Under the pieces are notes generated by a model. That model was given only the letters and a program-made list of their open reading frames with translations. It was not told where the DNA came from and made no database searches. A stretch of 64,000 nt of DNA, from the NCBI GenBank assembly GCA_038373865.1, contig JAXGGA010005788.1, forward strand, positions 1 to 64,000. The letters are read 5' to 3'. Shown here in pieces: positions 1 through 13,100 of this stretch (its first letter is position 1; the number at the start of each line of letters is the position of its first letter). This DNA comes from Uloborus plumipes (lineage: Eukaryota; Arthropoda; Arachnida; Araneae; Uloboridae). The position numbers and the translations under genes are program-made.

Positions 1-1804
1 CAAGTTTCTGTAATTCCTTTTTCAGAAACTGGTTGTTTTAAATGTCGAAAATATTTCAAAAAGCATCTGCCGAACCACGTTTGCTGTCGAATTCGCAAAC
101 TGCCAATTAATATGAATACATTTGCTTAAAGAAGAAAATGAAAATTTTGAGTAGCCCGTTTTTTTTTTTTTTTCATTGCATTGAAACTCTGCTTAATTTT
201 GGTGCTAACACACATCTAAAAGAGTCAAATTGGCATTCCTTCAAACTAATAGGGATGTTCATTTTGGACTGTAAACTGGATGATCACATTTCCAAAAACA
301 AATGGTACTTGCTATAGTCGTTCTCAAATTTGTCAAAATTCATTTTCAAGTATTTTGGGTAGCATTAAAATGTCTTTAGTATAAATTCGGCAAATATGGG
401 CTTCAAATAAATATATTATATGGTTTTACGATATCAATATTCATTAAAAGATCATAGCACTTGCCATTTAGATCCGTAAATTTTAGCAAGATACTTTCTT
501 ATGATGTGACATCATTTACTTTTTGAAATGACAGTTTTATTCAGTTGCTAAATGTAATTCAGTTGCTATACTAAATGCAATTCCAAGCTTATAATAATTG
601 TGTTTTGGCCCAAAAGTTGCAAATAGAATTTTTTTTTCAAGGAAAAAAATCTTTAAAAAACTTAAATTGCTTGCAACAACAAATAATGTTGCTTGAATGT
701 TGTCAAGTCTTTCCAGTGTACCGTACATAATGTATTTGCAGACACACTTTGCAATGTTTATTATTTTAATCATAAAAATATGTGAAATAGATAAATAATA
801 CCTTTACGCAAAAAAGTGAGCGTGTATATGTACATCCAACAAAATCTCTGCATCCATAAGCTCACATTTTTGCATTGGAAAAGGCGTTCCTTGCAACGCC
901 GAAACACATGTCTGCAGTTTTCCGGCGCATTCGTGATTTCAACGTTGTATTATATGCTATTGTAAAAATATGTGTTTGCTTGATGCGAATTTTTTGCTTT
1001 TCTTAAATTCAAATAATCGTTCCCTCCTGAATCCCCCCCTCCCTTGAATGACCTTTCAGTGTGCTTCCCTTTTGCATTCAATGGTTCTTATATTTTCTAT
1101 TTAAAGAATGTTGTAATAATTTCGGATTTTCCCAGTCAGATACATTAAATCAAGATTTATTTAAGCATCTCATAAAAATGAAGATTAGTAGTTAAAACTA
1201 CTTCACAGAATTCAATTTAGAGAATAATACAATATTGCATGCATTTATTTATTTATAAAAATAATTAGAAAATATATGTTTGGCAATATCGACGAGTAAT
1301 TGGCTCTTTAAAATGCTTATTAACATTGGATTATGTAAAGCTAAATTTACAAAAGGAATTTTCTATAAGCATTTAATTAATTTTACTGATAATTGCACAT
1401 TTTTAACAAGGAAGCAGATTCAGACAAACAAATTTCAGTTTAACTAACATAGAGGGCAGAAGAATTAGTAACTCAAAACAGTGACTAAACTCAACTCGAT
1501 ATGAAAATGACAAAAAAAAAATGTACCATACTGTGATTTTTTTCAGTTTGATTTTCGTCCTAGAAATTTACAAAAAAAAATTGAACAATTGCGTTTTCGA
1601 TGGTTTCATTGCTAATTTCTTTTGTTTAAAACTGTGATTTAAAAAGTAAAAACACTCAGTATTATCAATATTATAAGAGATAAATTTAGTGTAAATATTT
1701 CACTTACGATAGATTTTAGAGAATAAGAGATTAGGCAAAAAAAAACAATATTCCTGTTTTTCATTTTAAAAAGATATATTTAGTTGCAAAGTGTTTATTG
1801 AAAA
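1..1804. other. non-coding AT-rich DNA
   Basis: No gene, repeat or RNA feature is supported here. The sequence is AT-rich with homopolymer A/T runs. The only open frame of note (537-773, minus) is short, low in complexity and has no recognisable motif. Confidence 0.6.
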
Positions 1805-1808
1805 TTAA

Positions 1809-2370
1809 CCCTCGTGGGTCCCTCCCGTTTCAGTTACACCCTTGACCCTTGGGGTCATAAACGACCCCAATGCTTCCTTTAATTAATTTATTATGATTAT
1901 TGAATGTTACATGCATTATTTAAGTTCACACACTTTTTAACGCTAAAAAATAAAAATAAAAAGACGCTATCAAAGTAAAATTTAGTTTATGTATTAAAAA
2001 TTAAAATTTTAGAGCAAAACTTACAATAACTGTAGATTTATTTACAACTGTTACAGACCTGAAAAAACATGATTTTTTGCAAGTGGATTTCAAACACTTA
2101 TGACATTTGTCGATGCATTTTCTCTCCAGTTCTCTTGGACAAAAGTTGCAACGTCCTCTTTTTTTGGCATTCTGGGGAAGTGACCCCAAGGGTCTTGTGT
2201 GCAAAAAATGCAATTCGGGAAAATTAAAACACAAAAATAGCAATATTTTAAATACAAAACTAGAAGAATAAAAGCCACAAAATACCATTAAAAACAAATG
2301 GTTGATTAACAAGATATATTAAACAGAAATTGCATTGGGGTCATATATGACCCCAAGGAACCCACGAGCG
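1809..2370 (-). mobile_element. piggyBac-like element, internally deleted (562 bp)
   Basis: The element is flanked on both sides by TTAA (1805-1808 and 2371-2374), the target duplication of piggyBac elements. Its ends are imperfect inverted repeats: CCCTCGTGGGT on the left, and CGCTCGTGGGT as the reverse complement of the right end. Just inside each end lies an 18-bp palindrome of the form GGGGTCAT...GACCCC (1851-1868 and 2337-2354). The minus strand keeps only the C-terminal cysteine-rich domain of the transposase, so the catalytic domain is deleted. Full-length piggyBac elements are several times longer. The copy could move only with transposase supplied in trans. Confidence 0.82.
2058..2165 (-). 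pseudogene. piggyBac transposase C-terminal cysteine-rich domain (fragment)
   Basis: Within a minus-strand open frame (2001-2312), residues 50-85 read KKRGRCNFCPRELERK followed by cysteines spaced C-x3-C-x2-C-x4-C-x3-C. This matches the zinc-binding cysteine-rich domain that ends piggyBac transposases and binds DNA near the element ends. The preceding residues are hydrophobic and not recognisable as transposase, and the DDD catalytic core is absent. The open frame is therefore a relic; its first methionine is unlikely to be a real start. It lies inside a TTAA-flanked element, which supports the assignment. Confidence 0.75.
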
Positions 2371-2542
2371 TTAAAACTAATTATATCAATCAAATGTTGA
2401 GATTCCAAAAAATACCCTATCCTCCCATCAACCCGCCAGTGCCTCACGACTGCCAAACTGTTTGACAACATTGCTATTCATGCATTCATTATTATTTCAA
2501 ATCTTTTACAATTATTTTTGTTACCTTAAACTATTGATTAAG

Positions 2543-2649
2543 ACAGAGCATCTCAACTACACTTTCCAAACTGTTGAAAACATTGCTCATATTACCAGAA
2601 CGCTGAAGCATTTAGGCCAGAGACATTCTAAAATAAAGCGCGTGCTCAG
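2543..2649 (+). other. candidate isolated exon (speculative)
   Basis: A 107-bp stretch sits between a possible acceptor (pyrimidine-rich tract then AAG, AG at 2541-2542) and a possible donor (CAG|GTATGA at 2647-2655). It is open throughout in one frame and encodes a charged helical-looking peptide beginning TEHLNYTFQTVENIAH. The LxxLGxxH pattern near its end recalls a globin F helix, but the spacing to the preceding helix is too short, so I do not assign a family. Chance occurrence in AT-rich DNA is quite possible. Confidence 0.2.
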
Positions 2650-3829
2650 GTATGACTAATTAAAGCTTTCTCCTCCCTCTATTACAAATGAATGTGTTAC
2701 CAAGGTGCAGCATTATTAATTTTGCATCCTTATAATACACATGGGTAATTTAATTAAGCGTTGTGTACCCAAGACGTCGCTTCGCTGGAAGATTAATCTT
2801 CTTAACTTAAATTAGGAAACAATGGATTGATTATATGCACCTAGGTAAGCATCTAACTAAATTAGCAGATCTAAAGACGCTAACAAGAAACTTATTTTCT
2901 TCATTGTTTGTGTAAAATTATTAGATAGTTTCTAAAGAGACACTTTTTTTGTTGAAAACCTTGGACGTTGAATGGCTAGGCTCAATTTCCATATTCTAAC
3001 AAATAAGATGCACTCCTGGCAGCTTTTTCATTGTAAACTAATTGAGCTATTGCTAATGAGTTGCTTCTAAAATGTCACTAGTTTGTGGATCTTTTTTATT
3101 CTTTTGCATGTATGTGTTAGATTTTTATAGGCAGAATAAATACAATATACTATTACATATTACTGTTTTTATGCAAAATATATAAATGAAATGCATAATC
3201 AAGGTAAGTAAAGCACAACTACTGAAAAAATACTGCAAATGTCTTCTTCAAGGGTCCAGAATCCTTTATTTGGTAGACCTTTAACACACAACATACAACT
3301 TGTGCATGTAATGGAGCATTCTATTAATTTAAAGATTTAACTGTTTACTTGTGATTTTAAGGAAGAGTTGATTTTCTGTAACATTAAATCAATGAAGAAA
3401 ACTTGCGAAGTATCAATATAATAAATAACTTAAGTCAAAAAGACAACTCGTTTTAATTTTTTAACCGTTTTCATTCACTGTTAACGGAGTTGTTAGGCCA
3501 CACACTCTATCCTAGTTTGTCTCTCTTCGTTTAAGAGATTGGCTTAATATGTCATATTTAGTTCTTTTTTGACAATTATATGAAAGTTTTCGTTTGCCTT
3601 ATTACATAAACTTTTTAACTTTCTTTATGTATATCTTTCGGAAATGTGTTTAACATTTTAGATTTTTTTCTCCTATTGTACTTGAAGTAGTTTTGGTTTT
3701 GGCATATCTTTATATTCTTTACGATACTCTCATTCGGAGCCGTACAATCTATTAAGACTCTTACATCAAAAAACCTAATGCAACCAACCAACTGAAAAAA
3801 GTACCACTAATAAATATTTCAATGCTTTT

Positions 3830-5000
3830 GTGCATCCCCTTCATTGCGGACAAATTAACGCCAAACAGAAAACTCGACTGAATAATCAAAAATTCTATCA
3901 CTTACACGCGAACATTTTCTTCTACTTGTAATTTTGGTAAACGATTGATTTTCCTGTTAAGTTTACTAAGTGAATAGAGAAGAAGCAGTATGAATGTAAT
4001 GAGTGATTGAAGTCAGTAAAGCATAACTTGAAATTTTTTTATCGAAAACAGCTGCTTCAAATGCACAGTGAACCCGCTTCATTATTAACACATTTAATGC
4101 TCAGCAACTAACTTTTTTCGTGAAGCAAGTTCTATCAATCTCTCGAGTTATCTATCTGCATGCGGCTTTTCGGAAGGGGTGAGTTTCTGCAACAGGTACT
4201 TTATGGAGGAAAAGTGGTGAATATGAAATGAGTGACCCAAGTTAAACTATAAGTCTAAAAATAGCTAAACAGCTATTGTATCAATGGTTCGAAAGTTGTG
4301 TCTAAAACCACAACTCTTGCAACAATTGATACAAATAGCTGCTTCAAGGCTAATGAATCCCCTTCATTAGGAACAAATAACAGCGGAACCGAAAACTCGT
4401 TTGTCAATGGAACCATGCGAATAGAGTATATTAGTAATTTTATAAGAGTTATAGAGATAATTGCCCTAGTGCCATCACTCCTTGTTATTGAGATTTAAGG
4501 TGTGAAGACTGGCAACATTTTAAGAAAAAAAGAGTTAAAAGAGTTTAAAGACTTGCTAGCTTTGAAAGGTACCACAGAAATTCACCATTTGCATGCTACT
4601 GGACATTCATCTGCAGATCTTTTGAAGGGTGTCTTCCATTGCAAATCGAGAATCGCTAAATTTGGTGACTTGAAATTATATTTTTTTTATAACGGGGACA
4701 GGAGGGTAATTAATTTATGCTTCAAAAACATGTTATACTCTTTTGGTAGCCACTTTTTTAGATGTTTTCATAAATAAACCAATCACCTGGTAGGATACCG
4801 GATGGTTGTTACGGATAATAGCATTGGGCAAATCTAGTTTTTGTTACTTAAGATTTTTCGGAAGAATTGAGTTTCTATGAAATTTACTAATAAAATATAT
4901 AAGTTAATAAATACTGAGCAATATGAATGAAGTAAATCACAACTAAAGATGATCATTGCAGCCAACAGCTGTTTCAAGGATGCAACGTACCCTTGATGAT
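3830..5000. repeat. diverged dispersed repeat blocks
   Basis: Short blocks recur in the same orientation: a CCCCTTCATT...GAAAACTCG block at 3840-3882 and 4359-4398, and a block of the type AGTAAAGCAYAACT followed by CAGCTGCTTCAA at about 4012-4060 and 4930-4980, with a partial copy at 4330-4350. The copies are much diverged and the spacing is irregular. This looks like an old tandem or segmental duplication with no coding content that I recognise. Confidence 0.4.
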
Positions 5001-5363
5001 ATACATATAAAGTAAGACAACAAAATTCGAGCTTGAAGCATTCGATCAATCTTACGATTTATACATTCACCTGTCCCTCCGAGGGAGTATTGACTCATTG
5101 AATATTTCACTTGTGTATTTTTAATGTACCAAGAGTTTTTATTTTTAACTTTGCATATATGCTAATTAAAATGAAAGGAAAAATAACTGTAGCAAAACAA
5201 TTTTTACTGGGGAATAGCGAGTGGAATAACATTTTCAACTTTCTAACACCAACCTTCATTATAGTGAACAATAGAATTAACGAATTTGTGATAGCGTGAA
5301 CTTAATCTGCATAAACATATTACGCTTAACTTACTTAAATGTCAATTTCGTCATTTCTTACAG

Positions 5364-5441
5364 AACAATTTTCGTAAAAGGTGTTGGCAAAATTTTGCAG
5401 ACTCGTCAGAGATTTATGACCAAATAACTAAGAATTACGAT
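5364..5441 (+). other. candidate isolated 78-bp exon (speculative)
   Basis: Exactly 78 bases lie between a good acceptor (TCATTTCTTACAG ending at 5363) and a strong donor (GAT|GTAAGT at 5442). Only one frame is open: it gives 26 codons starting NNFRKRCWQNFADSS and ending TKNYD, and the other two frames hit stops. Its composition looks protein-like. I see no convincing next exon; the acceptor near 5821 gives only 13 codons before a stop in the matching phase. I do not recognise a family. Confidence 0.22.
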
Positions 5442-8418
5442 GTAAGTAAGTTTTGTTCTGTATCTTATCATATACAGTTTTTTCTGTAATGATTGATAGA
5501 CATGCAAATCGACTCATTAATGAAGCATCCTCAAAGATTTGACAGTGTATGGCTATCATCTTGCGCATATTAGTATATCAAAAAGTGATACATTCGTCGT
5601 TTACATATTTCGCAAAAATGTTCCCCATTTTGAAAAACGGGAATACTATGTTTTAAATATGATTCTATCCTTGATTGATCATTTTATACAAAACGAGATA
5701 TTGTGCATTTTAAATGAAGTGTACACCACTTTGAACCAAAATCGAGACTTATATATTATATTTTTTACTTCAACATTCACTATGAATGTCATGAAAAGTG
5801 TATTTTGGTTTTTATATTTAGCCATTACTTTCCGTGTATGGAACCAAAACAAAAATCATTTAACTGGTTGTTCGATAGCCAGAAATTCTTTAGCCAGAGC
5901 AATTCGCCCAACGAAATACAATCTATGCAAATTGCATTAAAAAAACTGAAACTGTTGCACAAACTTTATTTTCTCATCTTCTCTATTTTAATTTACCGCT
6001 ACTGAAAATGCGTTTGCAAATTCCGTCAAAAATTAGAATGTAATTCGATATTTAAATCATGTTCAAATTTATAATTTGTTCTTGAGGTAATCAAATAAAG
6101 ACAAATTTTACAAAAACTTGAGTCCTCGTCATTATTAGTTAAATATTTTATTGTTTTGTAGTCATTTGTCGAGAGTATTTTTTTTTTTTTGAGAATGTTA
6201 CATTTGAATCAAATACGTGCAGGAGCGAAATTTTATTTTGCAATTTCACATTTTCAACAGTATACAGCATACAATCCTAATCAGTGTTTCATGTACATAT
6301 CGTGATTAAATTACTCATTAGAAAAAATAGAAAATTCTTGAAAATAAGCACAGTTTTAATGTCACAAAAGGAGTTGCTTTATACATGTAAATTTGTAGAA
6401 AAACGTTACTACCGTTGGCGTAAATATCTAGTTTCCAAAGGGCCAAATGCTTGTGTTTATTGCATCGAAAAATCTACTAATGTTTGAAAGGTTTTATTAG
6501 TTTGCTTTTGTAAATGATATAGAAATTGTACTACATAAAATTGTTGGATAAAATAAATTAATACATTAAACCATTTCATAAGCAAAACTGTTGAATTAAA
6601 AACCATTTTTTTAACAGATTCCTAAATGTAATCTAATTTGTTTGCTTTGAAACTGAAATTGGCCAGATGCATTTTTTTTTCTTTCATGCGTAATTTCTTC
6701 TGCATGGAAATATATTTTACCTCACTAAAACTTTTAGAGCTTGTCATTGCTTGCTTATTTAGAACAATTATGTAATACACATAAGTGTAACCTCTCTAAA
6801 TATTTAAATTACCAATTTTTACAATGTATTCATGCTTAGTTAGTACATAACATAATGCATTAATTATGTTTTTGAACAAGAATCTAAGGATTTAATTACC
6901 AATTTGCCGTTAATGTCGAGGCAAAGATTTTTAAAGTTTCGGAATACATAAAATACTGTTTACTCATAAACTTTAATAATTACATTTTCCCAGGGGATCA
7001 CATGTCTTTATGAAATTCTTTAAGTGAATAAATTATCACGGTATTTGAAAATATAATGTACTGAACATTTTATTACTGTGAGAAGTGTTGGCAATTCTAC
7101 AGAGACGTTGGAATAACAGCAGTGAACACAAGATACATAAAATATTTCTCTAACAATTTATTTTAAAGTAATTAGTCATGTTTTTTCGTACGAAGTCAAA
7201 CATTTAGCTCTTTAAAGTGAATATTTTGCTAATTTGCCCAAACAAAATCGTATAAGTAGGTTGATTCAAATTTGCATTTGAAAAATGTAAAGTCAAGTTG
7301 AAGCACTTAAAAATGCATATTTAATATAGGAACATAAGGTTGAAAACTCAATGTTGTAGAGATGCATGCCAACAAAGACGGAAATGAACAAAGACGAAAC
7401 CGTTTGCAAATTGAGTAAGCAGATACGATTTGACATACCCTTTTAGGTTTAAAAAAAATTAACAAGGCTTTGAAATTTCAGATGGGTATCTCAGGTGATA
7501 CCGGTGTAAATTAACGCATAAAAATCCTGTTTGGTGTCATGCATCATTTTGTTAGTTACTGAAATGTTGTGTCTAATTCAACTAAACTCATGCAATAGCG
7601 GTTTGCAAATATTTGACGGTGGAGTTCAGCATTGTTTATAGTATTTTTTTTTTTTTTAATTTGGAGAACATTTCTAATTGTAAGAACTGCAGTCCTAGGG
7701 TTCGACAGGGATTATTCACAATCAAAAAAGGCAGCAAACGAGCAATATATGATGCTGCATGTACAACCAAAAGTCGCAGCAGACGATGGGAGAAATGATA
7801 AAACGCATGTGACAGACTTTTGAACTACTGATATCGCGTTGTAGTGCTGCCAGGAAGTGGCTCAGTGGTGGTATACTTGTACTGTCTGTTTGCGTATTGT
7901 GCGCCTGGCAGCAACGAACGCTTCCATTTGAAAAAGGGGAGATAGGTTTAGGATGCTCACTTCCCGATGCCTTCCGTTTTTATTCGCTTGCTACTTTTTC
8001 GTTGCATTTCCCCCCTATTTCGAGAGAGTCAGAACAGACTTGGCGCGTGCGAAGATTCGACGGAGGTCTCACAAAAAAATGTTAGACAGTAGGATGAACT
8101 GCACGATGTATACCTTGAACATCGGCTCACCGTGAAGGTGGTTTATGTAGTACCGGAAACCCCAAATTGGACCGAGCATGTGCGAAACTTTCTTGGGAGA
8201 CACTTGGAAGCAGGTAATTTACTGGAAGTAACGGCTCTGGGGATATACCTGGCACTAAGATATCTTAATTTTGATACTGTGTAATTTTTATAAGTAATTT
8301 CAGTGTAAACTTTGCGGAAAATTCTAGAGTACTTTGGTGAAAGTTATAACATAGAAACCATAGTGTAATCTTCCCAAAGCAATGAACTACATTACATCAG
8401 TTTTATCAGTTTAACTAC
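5442..8418. other. non-coding AT-rich DNA
   Basis: Several open frames of 60-130 codons occur (for example 5539-5940 plus), but they overlap each other, are rich in F, L, I, K and N, and show no motif. I see no transposon ends. A somewhat GC-richer patch at 7680-8230 has no recognisable coding sequence. Confidence 0.5.
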
Positions 8419-8426
8419 TTCAGAAC

Positions 8427-8595
8427 CAGTCTCGTCATTTAGAGGGGGCAGGGGGGGTCGATTCCCCCCCCCCTGGCTTTAAGAAATCAATGTATTTACA
8501 TATAAGTGGGCGTGGTTTTTAATGTTTTCCGATGAAATTGCATTGCGTTTGGACCCTTTGCCCCCCCCCTGGAAAAACTTGAAATGACGTCCCTG
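8427..8595. mobile_element. hAT-type MITE, 169 bp
   Basis: The element is flanked by a perfect 8-bp target duplication, TTCAGAAC (8419-8426 and 8596-8603). Its ends are inverted repeats starting CAGTCTCGTCATTT on the left and CAGGGACGTCATTT on the right read inward. An 8-bp duplication with ends starting CAG is characteristic of the hAT superfamily. The interior contains two C-runs and no coding capacity, so it is a non-autonomous miniature element. The undamaged duplication suggests a fairly young insertion. Confidence 0.85.
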
Positions 8596-10074
8596 TTCAG
8601 AACATTTAAGGCAGTAATGTTGCCACCGGTTTTATGTAGTAATATTACACCATTTTTTAAAGTGTGAATTAAAACAGTTTTTTGCAAGATAACTAATTTT
8701 CTGAACACATACTATCTACCAAAGTGTATCAAAATAACAGTAAAATAATAAATTTTGGAAAATTATAGATTGAGTTAAAACCCTTCCTTTAATCATACAA
8801 ATATTTAATACCGTAGTTAATTCTGACCTTTCTTTTACTTTTATAATAAAAATTTCATTTTAATTCAATTAGCCATTACTTAACAAAATCTTCACATTAA
8901 GACTTCCAGAAAAGCTGTTCAGTTATACATTTCAGCGCAATTTCTTGTAGGCACGAAAATGATGAAGTGTTTCATTTGGTTTTACTTCCTCTTTCCCGAG
9001 GGAAACAAGCGCACTCGATGTCTTAATTTAATTCCCAAGGACTTGGAGCATGGCAAAAAGAAATATAAACCGATAATTAAAACTAAAAGAATTATTTCCG
9101 TGAAGTGGTTTGCACCGAATTATTGATACTCCCACTTCATACTTGCCCGTGGGGATATTTACGCTTTTAGGACTCTTAAGAAATCTTAAAAGAAGATAGT
9201 CTTTGCAGAGGGAGGAAGTAACTTTAATTTCTTTTTCAGTAAAATGTGGAAACATTAACTTTCAATTCAATTTCTGGAGATTTAATATTTTATTTTCAAT
9301 TTCCGAAATTCGGAGATAGGAAGTATAATAGCTTATTCAGGGCGTTTGTTTTTTTTTTTTTTTTTTTTGTATATAGTCACATTTCCAACAATACTTTCAG
9401 ATAAACTACAAAATAATTATCATTATTTGATTTGATTGTGGATATATATTTATTACTGTTCATTTGTGGGGGATATTCAGCATTAAAAGGATTGCTTTGA
9501 GTAGTGTCCAAGTCATTTTCAGTTCTCGGACGAATTTAATACGGACGATTAACCCTTGTTAAATTCGATCTCTCCCTATTTGAATAATGAATACTTACAG
9601 GTTTTATACTGTTATATTGGTAACATCAATTTGACATGGTGTCGATCCCAAGTATCCCATCATAAACAGAGAATTTAAGAGAGACATACATACACTTACT
9701 AACACATATATTTAAACATCAAATGTGCAGGCATATATTGTGCGAGAAGGCACCTCGCCCCGTCTTCATGAGGCAAAGTTCATTTTATCATGGGGGCTAA
9801 CAGTAAACATATGTACATAATTTTTAATGACAATCGTTATTCTGGCACGTATTTAAATGTGCAAAGAAGTTTAGCGTCCTTTATGTCACGCTTCGTATCA
9901 TGTTCGCTGTAACTTTCGTAATTTTTATTTTGTTAGTTAAATCTTTTTTAATTTTTGAACAACAATTTTGCAAAAGATGCTTTTACTACAAAAGGCAACG
10001 ATCGTAAGCCGTCTTTCAAAAACAGAGAAATATAATTGTCCCATACCACGTGATAAAGGCGGAGTCAAGGGCCG

Positions 10075-10190
10075 TCTCTTCGTAAACGATTAAAGCAGTT
10101 GCCTGGTTACGTACCTCATCCGAAGGTTCTACATTCGATCTTGTTGTTAGATCCTCGGCCTAGCTAATAGCCGGATAAGTTGCAAAAAAC
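10075..10190 (+). repeat. possible tRNA-derived SINE remnant
   Basis: An A-box-like block (TAAAGCAGTTGCCTGG, from about 10091) is followed some 35 bases later by GGTTCTACATTCGATC, which resembles a degenerate B box. The order and spacing fit a Pol III tRNA-type promoter, but no cloverleaf folds convincingly and no tail or target duplication is clear. Confidence 0.2.
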
Positions 10191-13100
10191 AAAGTCGATG
10201 TTATTAAACGACTAAAAGAAGAACCAAACTATAACTTCCCGTAAATACATAATAAATTTGTATGCAAGGTTGTATTTAGTGTTTAGTATTCTTAAAAATG
10301 TACGAACAGGAAAACTTTTTAAAAAATTAAGAATTTTCATGACTCAACTATTAACATTAGTACAGAGTAAAGAAAACATATATGTACGCAAGTCTCGATA
10401 ATTTGCTTTTAATTTACCGCAGTATATTAACGTCTCAATAAATTTGAAAACATTAGTTAATAAAAGAAAATATCTATACTCAAAAAAAAAATCTATATTT
10501 CTACACGAAAAAAAAACAGAGACAAGGAAGCAATATTCCTAATACCATCAATCATTGAAGTTCGTTTAATTGGTGTACTTGAACTATGAGACAGTAAATA
10601 TTATCAGAAAAGGTAAATAGTCCAGTGTCAGTTAATTGTGTACTATATCTGCTGTTAATCTATTAAATTGTGGTAAATAAGGAAAGCGTAGTCTTATCAG
10701 AGTATTGTTCAATTAAAGTCTAAAAACGTATACTTCAAATACAGCAAAACCTTATTTACTATGCAAAGCAATTAGGATTAATGCAATTTATTAATGTTGA
10801 CAGAATGAAATTCGCACGGCGTATGCTTCAAGAACAAACACACAGAGAAGGTCACAGTAAACTGTTGCTGCCACAAATCTACAGGACGTTGTTAACGAAT
10901 TAGAGGATGATAAACACTAATGCGGTTTAACGGCAAGAGAAAATGATTTTCTGAATTTAGCAAATCAGAAGAGCCTCCAATTTGTGAGTAGAACGCCGAA
11001 ATGGTTTAAAAAATTCCTCCTTACCTCCCCCGAGGATCGTCATACTTCGACGATGAAGAATTAAAAACAATAAAAAAAGGTTAGAAACAATCTATGTTTA
11101 TATGTTTGTTCCTTATAAAAATCCACAGTTTTCGTCGGATTTTCATCAAACTTGGCATAGAGGCTCCTTGATGCACTAGAATTCACATGGGCAAGGTTTT
11201 AAAATTTAAAAAAAAAAAATCAAAAAATCTCAAAATTCAATTTTTTTGTCTAAAAATGGCCATTTTCTGAGCAATAAAGATAAACCTTTAAGCATACAAA
11301 TTGATAAAATTTAACACATGTAAATATGAGTATTTCCAACAAAGATTACGTTCAATTATTATTCAATTTGTCTAAAATTATTTTTCAATATGAAATTACG
11401 CTTTTTTAATGGAATTTTCAAGAATCTCTAGAATGTTTCACATAATTTAAACTCTAAAATCCTATTAAATTTTAACATTGTTACTGCTTTCAACTGTAAT
11501 TATCCGCTTGTTTCTATGAAACTAGTATAATAGAGCTGCAGGAGTCATATTAACAAGATTAATGGTACTGATGTTACCAACTGCACAATTAAATTTTGAA
11601 ATGGACAAAACAAAATAAATTGTTAACCGACAATGTGATAACTAAAAGTAGCAGCTCGGAAAATAATTGTCAGCTTATTGAAGATAAATCATTTCTCCTC
11701 CTCAAATTCTTCTCAAAGTTCTCATCGGTCTTTGTTTTGCCTTATACAAATTAATCTGAAACTTCATTTTTCACTTTATAGAACAAAGCATCCCATTGTT
11801 CCCAAACCAAACGGAGTAGAAAAAGTGAACACGATAACATTGTATGATTAAGACATTGATTTAGCAATTTTTATCTTTCGCTACATTCGTTATTCCAATT
11901 AAAGAGAATGAAACCAAGGGCAAGGAAACATGATGATGTTTTTGGCATCTGTCGTGTAACCACCCAGCTTCTTTTTGACATTACAGCAAGCGTTATTAAG
12001 AAAATATGGAAATCTTAAAACATTTGATATCATTCGGGCCTGTTTCCGCTCATGCTTTAATGAAAATCGTCACGCCAGGGTGGATGTATTAGGAAGGGGT
12101 GAGGGAGGAGGGCACTCTAGATTTTTAATCAATAATATCTAGGAGCATAAGTTGCTTAATCGCTGAATAATGCTTCCGTTTTGGTAATATGACAGTTATT
12201 AGAATGTTAATTTAAAATGAATAGCGTATTTCAGTCTTTTTGTTTGCTTTATGTTTTATGATCAGAAGATAATAAAGGGATGCAGATACATTGTTATTCT
12301 TATCAGGGAAAGTTCAAAATTTTTCAAAACTAAATTAAGGATATTTTTCGATTCCGTTTTTTCTTTATCTTTTAATGAAATATTAGAAAAAAAATCTTCA
12401 TCGCTTGCAAGACCAGTTAAGGTGTATTTTTTTAAATAAAAACTAGATTGTAGGATTTAATTTTAGTATGTTATTTTTAAAGTAAATGCTAGTTAAAACA
12501 CACATTTTTCAGTTAATGTTTGTTATACGTAGCGTCCGTCACATTAACTGCACGTGAATGTGCATAACAATATAAAGACCCCCTTTAAAATGTTTTTAAT
12601 TTATCCGCAAACTGTAAGAACGTAGCATTGAAGATATCAAAATCTAAATATTATAATAATGCAAATGCAATGAAACCATGAAGATTTTTAGTTAAGCCCT
12701 ACTAGTTTTCACTATGTTTTTATTAAACTATACAGAGTATGACTGCCAAAATTCCTGGTCTAAATTATATTATTTGATTCTGCGTATGAAATTGTACAAT
12801 TACGACAGTCTCCTAAAACATTTTTCGTTGTGTCTTATGACCTATATATTGCCCTAAATCTGGCATCTACCTTAATGATGCTCGTAGAAACGAAAGCCGC
12901 ATCTATTCCACTTTAAACCTGATAGATGTAGCTACTCCTGCTCGGTATAGAGCGGTATTTTTTACAGCAACAATTCATTCAAATGTATTGAACATTTTCA
13001 AAAGGGTTATTTATGGACTATTGTAATGTTAGAAAGTTTTAGTTATCAACTTTGCGTGACATCTTATTATCGTATCTGTTAATAACATGAATACCAACAT

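Noticed and set aside
2543..2649. Globin exon
   Set aside because: The LxxLGxxH pattern fits the F helix, but the segment before it is several residues too short for the globin E-F region.
5539..5940. 133-codon open frame as a host gene
   Set aside because: Low-complexity residue mix with no domain, overlapping another frame (5805-6005); AT-rich DNA gives such frames by chance.
10075..10190. A true tRNA gene
   Set aside because: The B-box-like part is degenerate and no cloverleaf with paired acceptor stem can be drawn; kept only as a weak SINE candidate.
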